Virus record (IMG/VR): IMGVR_UViG_3300044712_002122
Location: 1-25,703 of that record
From: a virus
Reading direction: 5' to 3' (one strand)
Length of the DNA stretch: 25,703 bases
Part shown: positions 20,529 through 25,703 of the stretch, piece after piece
How positions within the stretch are numbered: position 1 is the first letter of the stretch
Layout of the letters: every line of letters begins with the position of its first letter
Made by a program: the position numbers and the translations under genes
The notes under the pieces: generated by a model
Seen by the model: only the letters and a program-made list of their open reading frames with translations
Databases searched by the model: none
What the model was told of the DNA's origin: nothing

Positions 20529-20912
20529 ATGAGCTTCGAGACCGACCTCTTCGCGCTGCTCAACGCCAATGCCGGCGTCACCGCCCTCGTCGGCGCAGGC
20601 ACCGCGGCGCGCGTGTACCCGGTGCTCGCCCCGACTGACGTCGACGCGCCGTTCATCACGTGGCAGCGCGTCGGGAGCGAGCCCACCGACCTCATCGGCC
20701 GGAGCAACACCGTCCGCCTCAGCGTCCAGCTCGACTGCTGGGCCAAGACCTTCGACGAGGCGCTGGCCCTCTCGGAGGCCGTGCGCGTGGCCATAGAAGG
20801 CTCGCAGGGCGCGATCCGCGGCGCGCTGGAGACCGACACCGACTTCTTCGAGGATGCAAGCCGGCTGTACCGGCGCCTCGCGTCCTACGTGCTTTACCAC
20901 CCGGCCAACTGA
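20529..20912 (+). CDS. Tail terminator / completion protein (DUF3168-like), 127 aa
   Basis: Features are 'MSFETDLFALLNANAGVTAL', 'RVYPVLAPTDVDAPFITWQR', 'VRLSVQLDCWAKTFDEALAL' and 'AVRVAIEG', a layout typical of DUF3168, whose members cap the tail tube and set its end. The gene sits between the gp10-like and tail tube genes, its usual place. It is followed by a 15-base gap with a GGAG-type ribosome site. Confidence 0.87.
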   Translation: MSFETDLFALLNANAGVTALVGAGTAARVYPVLAPTDVDAPFITWQRVGSEPTDLIGRSNTVRLSVQLDCWAKTFDEALALSEAVRVAIEGSQGAIRGALETDTDFFEDASRLYRRLASYVLYHPAN

Positions 20913-20927
20913 TAGGAGATCGAGGCC

Positions 20928-21590
20928 ATGAGCAAAACCCTTGCAGTCGGCACGCAGATCGCGATCGCGAAGACCTACGCCGCGTCGCAGGCCTTCACGA
21001 GCATCACCAACGCCACCGAGGCCGTCGCGAGCTTCGCGACCGACCCGACCCTTGTCGCGGGCGACATCATCGAAGTCACCTCCGGCTGGGGCCGCCTCAA
21101 CAACCGCGTGGTGCGCGTCAAGACCGTGAGCGGCGCCGGTCCGTATCTGGTCACGCTGGAGAGCGTGAACACCTCCAGCACGGCGCGCTACCCAGCCGGC
21201 AGCGGCGCGGGCTCGGTGCGCAAGATCAGCGCGTGGGACACCTGCACGCAGATCTCGAACGTCGAGATTGGCGACCCGACGATCCAGTACGCGGACGGCT
21301 CCGACTACGACAACCCGGTCGACATCCGCATCCCGGCCTCGATCCAGCCGCCGGACGGCTCGTTCACATTCCACGCCGACGGCACGCTCGCCTGGCTGCC
21401 CACGGTGCGCGATGCGTCGGAGAGCACCGCGCAGACCGGCATCCGACTACTCACGCCCAGCGGCGCGGTGACGTACGGCAACGCGTACTGGCTGCTCAGC
21501 GAGTTCCCGCAGCTGCCCGGCCGCACCGAGACCATCAAACAGAAGGTCACGTTCGGCTTCTCGTCGCTGCCGATCGGGTACGCCTCCTGA
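20928..21590 (+). CDS. Major tail tube protein, 220 aa
   Basis: The ATG at 20928 follows TAGGAG. The protein is beta-rich: 'TLAVGTQIAIAKTYAASQAF', 'DIIEVTSGWGRLNNRVVRVK', 'AWDTCTQISNVEIGDPTIQY', 'GSFTFHADGTLAWLPTVRDA' and a final 'TIKQKVTFGFSSLPIGYAS'. This agrees with the phage tail tube families of siphophages from GC-rich proteobacteria. It assembles as hexameric rings around the tape measure. The position before the tail chaperones confirms the call. The stop overlaps the chaperone ATG by one base. Confidence 0.88.
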   Translation: MSKTLAVGTQIAIAKTYAASQAFTSITNATEAVASFATDPTLVAGDIIEVTSGWGRLNNRVVRVKTVSGAGPYLVTLESVNTSSTARYPAGSGAGSVRKISAWDTCTQISNVEIGDPTIQYADGSDYDNPVDIRIPASIQPPDGSFTFHADGTLAWLPTVRDASESTAQTGIRLLTPSGAVTYGNAYWLLSEFPQLPGRTETIKQKVTFGFSSLPIGYAS

Positions 21591-21985
21591 TGGACTTCTC
21601 CACGCTCTCGGCGCTGGTGGAGGAGGCGCGCACGTCCACCGAGGAGGTGGCCGGCGCGTCCTTCCGCCTGCGCCGCCCTTCGGTGGATGGCTGGATCGCG
21701 TGGAGCGAAGCCTGCCGGAAGGATGGCCAGGTCGACGCCCAGCTGCTCAGCCAGCAGTACCTGCCGGACTGCGTGGTCGGATGGAACGGGGTCACGCTGC
21801 GGCACTTCGGCGCGGACTCCGACAGCCCGGTGGACCACTCGTTGCAGGCGGTACGCCTGCTGCTGGCCGACAACAAGGCGATCGAGACGCATCTCACACG
21901 CCGGCTCGTGCACCGCGTGAACGAGGCCATTGCGTCGCTGGGCGCCGACGCAAAAAACTCGTCTCGCGTCTCCGCTCCCAGCTGA
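21590..21985 (+). CDS. Tail assembly chaperone (G-type), 131 aa
   Basis: The ATG at 21590 overlaps the tail tube stop. The protein has 'MDFSTLSALVEEARTSTEEV', 'FRLRRPSVDGWIAWSEACRK', 'QYLPDCVVGWNGVTLRHFGA' and a helical end 'THLTRRLVHRVNEAIASLGA'. This is the G-like half of the chaperone pair that keeps the tape measure soluble and loads the tube protein. Near its end, the slippery site A AAA AAC (21952-21958) allows ribosomes to shift to the -1 frame. Unshifted ribosomes end at the TGA at 21983-21985. Confidence 0.88.
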   Translation: MDFSTLSALVEEARTSTEEVAGASFRLRRPSVDGWIAWSEACRKDGQVDAQLLSQQYLPDCVVGWNGVTLRHFGADSDSPVDHSLQAVRLLLADNKAIETHLTRRLVHRVNEAIASLGADAKNSSRVSAPS

Positions 21986-22203
21986 CAGGAGAGGAGGCGC
22001 GCAACTATGACGCGTGTGGTCTCGGAATGCTCTTCGCGCCCGAACCGCTTCGGCCGCGAGCAGCCCTTGCGCTCGAGCTCTGGAGCTTCACCGGTGGCGA
22101 GTTCGACCGGTTGCCGTTCGCGCTCGCGTGGTACGGCGTGAGCCGCGGCGAGGAGATCGAGGCCATGGTGTACCTCTTCAACGTGATCCGGAGGGCGGGC
22201 TAG
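21590..22203 (+). CDS. Tail assembly chaperone GT fusion by -1 frameshift, 204 aa
   Basis: The zero frame (21590-21958, 123 codons) continues after a -1 shift at 21958 with 81 codons ending at TAG 22201-22203. The T part begins 'LVSRLRSQLTGEEARNYDAC' and has 'ALALELWSFTGGEFDRLPFA', 'LAWYGVSRGEEIEAMVYLFN', a compact helical domain with no start codon of its own near its beginning. The tape measure ATG follows the stop directly. This arrangement matches the conserved G/GT system of long-tailed phages. The protein sequence is continuous only if the shift takes place. Confidence 0.85.
21952..21958 (+). promoter_or_regulatory. Slippery heptamer A AAA AAC for -1 programmed frameshift
   Basis: In the zero frame the codons are GCA AAA AAC, so the heptamer is in the X XXY YYZ register needed for simultaneous slippage of two tRNAs. 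It lies ten codons before the zero-frame stop. A run of six A in this GC-rich genome stands out strongly. Confidence 0.85.
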
Positions 22204-24087
22204 ATGGCCGACGTACTCGGCTCGCTGATGATCGAGCTCTCCACGAACCTCGCCCGGTTCGAGGGCGAGATGCGCTCGGCCTCCAACATCGCCACGCAGG
22301 CGATGCGGAAGATCGATACCGAGGTGTCGCAGGTCAAGAAGGTGCTGGCCGGTCTGGGCGTGGGGTTCGGCGTCAGCGAGATCGTGTCCTTCGCGAGGGG
22401 TGCTGTGGAGGCCGTCGGCGCCCTCGACGACCTCGCCGAGCAGACCAGCCTGTCGGTGGAGTTCCTCGACAAGCTGCAGCAGGTGGCCACGCGCGGCGGC
22501 ATCGCGTTCGACACGGTGGCCAAGGCCGCCGGCAAGTTCAGCGAGAACGTGGCCAAGGCGCGCGGCGGCGACGAGGGGCTGCTCACGCTGTTCAAGAACC
22601 TCGGCGTCAGCGCGCAGGAGCTGAAGACCCTCGGCATCGATGAGCTCTTCCAGCGCGTGTCCTCGCGCATCGCCAACGCCTCGGACAGCGCCAACGCCAA
22701 CGCGTACGCCACCGCGCTGATGGGCAAGGCTGCACGCGATCTCGCCCCGCTGCTCAACGACATCCGCGACAAGGGCCTCGGATTCGCGCGGGTGAACAGC
22801 CAGATGGCCGCCGCTGCCGACGAGGCCAGCAAAGCGCTCAACGAGTCCAAGGTGCGGTTCGAAGGCCTGAAGCTCGCCGTCGGCGTGGAACTCTCCGAGC
22901 GTTTCAACGCGCTTTCCCGCGCGTTCGACGCGGCCAAGCGCTCCGGCGACAGCCTGGCCGGCACCCTCGCCGTGGTGTTCCGCGCCATCGTGTACGGGGG
23001 CGACCTCAACGAGGCGCAGAAGCGCTTCCGTGACACGTCGAACGAGATCGTCCAACTGGACGCGCGCCTCAAGCTGCTGCAGAAGAACCGCGAGCAGCGA
23101 GGCGACCAGCCGAGCATCGTGGAGACGGAGCTCGAGAAGCGCCTCAACACGCTCAAGCGTCGGCGCGACCAGGCGGTCCAGGACATCAACCGGCTGACGG
23201 AGCCGGAACCACCCAAGCCCAAAAAGGAAGAGCTCCCGCCGCCGCCCGATGCCGGCGCCGGGGCGGCCGCAAAGGCGGCTGCGGAGAAGGCCGCCGCCGA
23301 GCGCAAGCGCCTGCTCGAACTCGGCAGCCGCGAGACGGCCAAGTACGTCGAGGAGCTGCAGAGGCAGTTCGACGAGGTGGTGTACACCTGGGACGAAACC
23401 GGCCAGCAGCGCATCGAGATCGACAAGCGCGTGTACGACCAGCAGATCAAGCAGGCCGAGCGCGCCGCGAGCGAGCTTTCGCGCATCCAGCGAGAGCAGA
23501 ACGCCAGGATCGCCGCCGAGGTGGAGGCGGGTCTCGACGGCACCACATCGGCCGCCATCACGCGCGACCGGCTGCGCGACGAGATGAGCGACATCGAACA
23601 GGAAGCCCGCCGCGGCGCACAGGCCGCCCAGGAGCTGGGCCTCACGTTCTCCAGCGCCTTCGAGGACGCGATCGCTGGAGGGAAGGGCCTGTCGGACATC
23701 CTGCAGGGCATCGAGCGCGACATCATCAAGCTGGTGACCCGCAAGCTCGTGACCGAGCCGTTCATCGGCGCGTTCGACACCGTGTTCGGCTCCGGCAAGG
23801 GCGCGGGCGCCGAGGGGTTCCAGGGCGTGGTGGAGAAGGGGCTCGGCTTCCTCAAGGATCTGATCCCCAAGTTCGCCGAGGGCACGCCCTATGTGCAGCG
23901 CACAGGTCTCGCCATCGTGCACCAGGGCGAGCGCATCGTGCCCGCCGCTCAGAACCGCGCCGGCGGGGCTGGCGGCGGCATCAACATCACCATCAACGCC
24001 AGCGGCGGCATGGATCGGCGCTCGGCGCAGCAGCTCGCCGCCGAGACCGGCCGTGCGGTGGCGCGCGCGCAGCGGAGGAACGGCTGA
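22204..24087 (+). CDS. Tail tape measure protein, 627 aa
   Basis: This protein sets tail length and leaves with the DNA. The start is 'MADVLGSLMIELSTNLARFE', the usual opening of tape measures, followed by 'NIATQAMRKIDTEVSQVKKV'. There are long helical stretches, a charged coiled-coil near residues ~280-345 and a Pro/Lys-rich break ('EPEPPKPKKEELPPPP'). The domain 'SSAFEDAIAGGKGLSDILQG' to 'VTRKLVTEPFIGAF' (~480-525) resembles the lambda tape measure C-terminal region. The end has 'VHQGERIVPAAQN' and 'INITINASGG'. At about 0.15 nm per residue, 627 residues predict a tail near 94 nm. The stop overlaps the next ATG by one base. Confidence 0.93.
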   Translation: MADVLGSLMIELSTNLARFEGEMRSASNIATQAMRKIDTEVSQVKKVLAGLGVGFGVSEIVSFARGAVEAVGALDDLAEQTSLSVEFLDKLQQVATRGGIAFDTVAKAAGKFSENVAKARGGDEGLLTLFKNLGVSAQELKTLGIDELFQRVSSRIANASDSANANAYATALMGKAARDLAPLLNDIRDKGLGFARVNSQMAAAADEASKALNESKVRFEGLKLAVGVELSERFNALSRAFDAAKRSGDSLAGTLAVVFRAIVYGGDLNEAQKRFRDTSNEIVQLDARLKLLQKNREQRGDQPSIVETELEKRLNTLKRRRDQAVQDINRLTEPEPPKPKKEELPPPPDAGAGAAAKAAAEKAAAERKRLLELGSRETAKYVEELQRQFDEVVYTWDETGQQRIEIDKRVYDQQIKQAERAASELSRIQREQNARIAAEVEAGLDGTTSAAITRDRLRDEMSDIEQEARRGAQAAQELGLTFSSAFEDAIAGGKGLSDILQGIERDIIKLVTRKLVTEPFIGAFDTVFGSGKGAGAEGFQGVVEKGLGFLKDLIPKFAEGTPYVQRTGLAIVHQGERIVPAAQNRAGGAGGGINITINASGGMDRRSAQQLAAETGRAVARAQRRNG

Positions 24088-24740
24088 TGTTTCTCGAGAC
24101 GCCGCGGTTCCCCACCTTCACCACGCGTACGCCGCAGGGCGGGCCGATGTTCTCCACGGAGGTGGCGGAGCTCTCCGGCGGCAACGAGTCGCGCAACGGC
24201 GCCTGGAACCTGCCGCGGCATCGCTTCGAGGTGGACCTGCAGAACCGCAGCGAGGTGGAGTTCGAGGCGGTGAAGTCGCTCTTCCTCATCGCGCGCGGCC
24301 GGCTGCACGGCTTCCGGTTCCGCGACCAGACCGACTGCTCGGCCACCGCCACCGTCGGCCTGCTGGGTACGGGCGTGGGCTCGGGCGTGGCGGCCTACCA
24401 GATGTACAAGCGCTACACCGCGGGCAGCAACACCTTCGACCGCAAGATCCTCAAGCCCGTATCGGGCTCGATCAGCGTGTTCAAGAACGGCACCCCGCAG
24501 ACGATCGTGGTGAGCGCGCCGGGGGCCGGGCAGTGCACGGTGGACACCACCACGGGGATCGTGACGTTCGGCGGCAGCGCGCCCACCGGGGTCGATGTGC
24601 TCACGTGGAGCGGCGACTTCGACGTGCCGGTGCGCTTCGACCTGGACGCCATGCAGGCGCGCGCGGTGCGCACGTACGCGGCGAAGTCCCTCATGTCGTG
24701 GGACTCGATCGCGCTCATCGAGCTGCGGAACCCGTCGTGA
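24087..24740 (+). CDS. Distal tail protein, DUF2460 (RcGTA gp12-like), 217 aa
   Basis: Family marks are 'FLETPRFPTF' at the N-terminus, 'HRFEVDLQNRSEVEFEAVKS', 'LFLIARGRLHGFRFRDQTD', 'YQMYKRYTAG', 'ILKPVSGSISVFKNGTPQ' and 'FDVPVRFDLDAMQ', the DUF2460 signature. It forms the ring at the end of the tail tube. The gene order DUF2460, DUF2163, NlpC/P60 matches the tail tip of the Rhodobacter gene transfer agent and many siphophages. The stop overlaps the next GTG (GTGA). Confidence 0.92.
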   Translation: MFLETPRFPTFTTRTPQGGPMFSTEVAELSGGNESRNGAWNLPRHRFEVDLQNRSEVEFEAVKSLFLIARGRLHGFRFRDQTDCSATATVGLLGTGVGSGVAAYQMYKRYTAGSNTFDRKILKPVSGSISVFKNGTPQTIVVSAPGAGQCTVDTTTGIVTFGGSAPTGVDVLTWSGDFDVPVRFDLDAMQARAVRTYAAKSLMSWDSIALIELRNPS

Positions 24741-25579
24741 AGAGCGTCAGCAGCAACCTCGCCAACCACACCGCCGGCGAGACGACGACGCTCGTCACGT
24801 GCTGGAAGATCACGCGCGTCGACGCGCAGGTCTTCCGCTTCACTGACCACGTCGAGAACCTTCCCATCGGCGCGGAGACCTACCTCGCCGCCACCGGGTA
24901 CACCGCGAGCGCCGTGCAGTCCTCGGCGGATCTGGCGGTGGACAACCTCGAGATCGAGGGCGTGCTCGACAGCAGCACCATCACCGAGGGCGATCTGCTC
25001 GCCGGGGTGTGGGACTTCGCGCAGGTGGAGATCTTCCGCGTGAACTACCTCGCCACGGCCGACGGCGTGCTCTGGCTGCGCAAGGGGCGGCTCGGGCAGA
25101 TCCGGCTCTCGCGCGCGACGTTCGTGGCCGAGCTGCGCGGCCTCGCGCAGGCGATGCAGCAGGTCATCGGCGAGGTGTACTCGCCTTCGTGCCGCGCCAA
25201 CCTCGGCGACACCCGCTGCGGCGTCAACCTGGCGCCGCTCACGGTGGCCGGCACGGTGACCGGCGGCATCGTGGGGCGCAGTGTGTTCGCCGACACCGCG
25301 CGTACCGAGGCGCTCGGATGGTTCGACGGCGGGTTGCTCACCTGGACCAGCGGCGCCAACGCCGGCCGGACCATGGAGGTGAAGCTCTGGACGCTCGCGG
25401 GCACGCTCTTCACGCTCGCGCTGCCGATGGTGGGCACCATCGCCGTGGGTGATGCGTACACCGTGTACCCGGGCTGCCAGAAGCGCGTGTACACCGACTG
25501 CCGCGACAAGTTCAACAACATCGTCAACTTCCGCGGCGAGCCGTTCGTGCCGGGCGAGGAGGCGCAGTGGGCGCGGTAG
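24737..25579 (+). CDS. Tail hub protein, DUF2163/BR0599 family, 280 aa
   Basis: The start is the GTG at 24737 in a four-base overlap. The N-terminal half has 'TLVTCWKITRVDAQVFRFTD' and 'YTASAVQSSADLAVDNLEIE' (DUF2163). The C-terminal half has 'YSPSCRANLGDTRCGVNLAP' and 'YPGCQKRVYTDCRDKFNNIV', then 'NFRGEPF' (BR0599 type). Four conserved Cys residues (152, 161, 247, 255) could hold an iron-sulphur or zinc centre, as reported for the homologous RcGTA hub. It sits at the tail tip and probably supports the peptidase. Confidence 0.92.
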   Translation: MKSVSSNLANHTAGETTTLVTCWKITRVDAQVFRFTDHVENLPIGAETYLAATGYTASAVQSSADLAVDNLEIEGVLDSSTITEGDLLAGVWDFAQVEIFRVNYLATADGVLWLRKGRLGQIRLSRATFVAELRGLAQAMQQVIGEVYSPSCRANLGDTRCGVNLAPLTVAGTVTGGIVGRSVFADTARTEALGWFDGGLLTWTSGANAGRTMEVKLWTLAGTLFTLALPMVGTIAVGDAYTVYPGCQKRVYTDCRDKFNNIVNFRGEPFVPGEEAQWAR

Positions 25580-25703
25580 ACCTTGACCCGCGCGCAGCCA
25601 TCGTCGCCGAGGCGCGCCAGTGGCTGGGCACGCGCTTCCGGCACCAGGGCCGCAGCCGCGAGGGCGTCGACTGCGCGGGGCTGGTGATCTGCGTCGGGCG
25701 CAC
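25567..25703 (+). CDS. NlpC/P60 tail-tip peptidase (partial, C-terminus off window)
   Basis: The GTG at 25567 lies 13 bases inside the hub gene and opens a frame that runs off the right edge. The 45 visible residues contain 'AEARQWLGTRFRHQGRSREG' and then 'VDCAGLVICVG', where Cys36 is the nucleophile of the NlpC/P60 fold. The catalytic His lies beyond the window. It likely cuts peptidoglycan cross-bridges during DNA entry. Position after the DUF2163 hub is standard. Confidence 0.88.
   Translation, partial: MGAVDLDPRAAIVAEARQWLGTRFRHQGRSREGVDCAGLVICVGR

Noticed and set aside
21547-23922. 791-residue minus-strand open frame opposite the tape measure
   Set aside because: Antisense shadow. The tape measure and chaperone genes explain the region fully.

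Overview
The window is one contiguous piece of a tailed-phage genome, either a free phage or part of a prophage. It is strongly GC-rich with G/C third positions, which fits a phage of a GC-rich proteobacterium. Betaproteobacteria/Burkholderiales is my best inference, from the virion gene families and from the PRTRC genes, which are mostly known from that group. I see no host genes, integrase, att site, tRNA or CRISPR. The virion belongs to the HK97-fold, long non-contractile tail (siphovirus) type. No gap between genes exceeds 300 bases.

Layout: (1) 1-3670, minus strand: a tightly packed early operon, mostly joined by ATGA/GTGA overlaps. It starts with small unknown and membrane proteins and runs into part of a PRTRC cassette: protein E, a protein C (ubiquitin-like) with an unusual C-terminal fusion, a small unknown protein, and protein F cut by the window edge. 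(2) 3700-5380: control region. It has an HTH repressor on the minus strand with a small co-transcribed gene, a divergent Cro-like gene, a ribbon-helix-helix-like gene, a two-helix membrane protein, and three copies of a GCAAAGTTTT operator-like motif at the two divergent promoter regions. (3) 5463-9165: replication module. It holds a large Toprim primase-helicase, then a striking array of nine exact CTGGACGGT copies in two orientations with a perfect DnaA box, then an HTH gene; a strong terminator follows. (4) 9286-15408: packaging and head genes: HNH endonuclease, P27-type small terminase, large terminase, portal, U35 protease, major capsid protein. (5) 15492-19073: a block of poorly characterised virion genes, including a LamG/ConA-like protein with eight ~20-residue repeats. 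(6) 19073-25703: head-tail connectors, tail terminator, tail tube, tail chaperones with an A AAA AAC -1 frameshift site, tape measure, and a DUF2460 - DUF2163/BR0599 - NlpC/P60 tail-tip series that runs off the right edge.

How it works together: the two operator clusters probably set a lysis/lysogeny switch. The minus-strand arm would express accessory and PRTRC functions, while the plus-strand arm runs from Cro-like control through replication to the late genes. The most unusual parts are the PRTRC cassette in a phage early operon, the ubiquitin-like fusion protein, and the candidate replication origin behind the primase-helicase.
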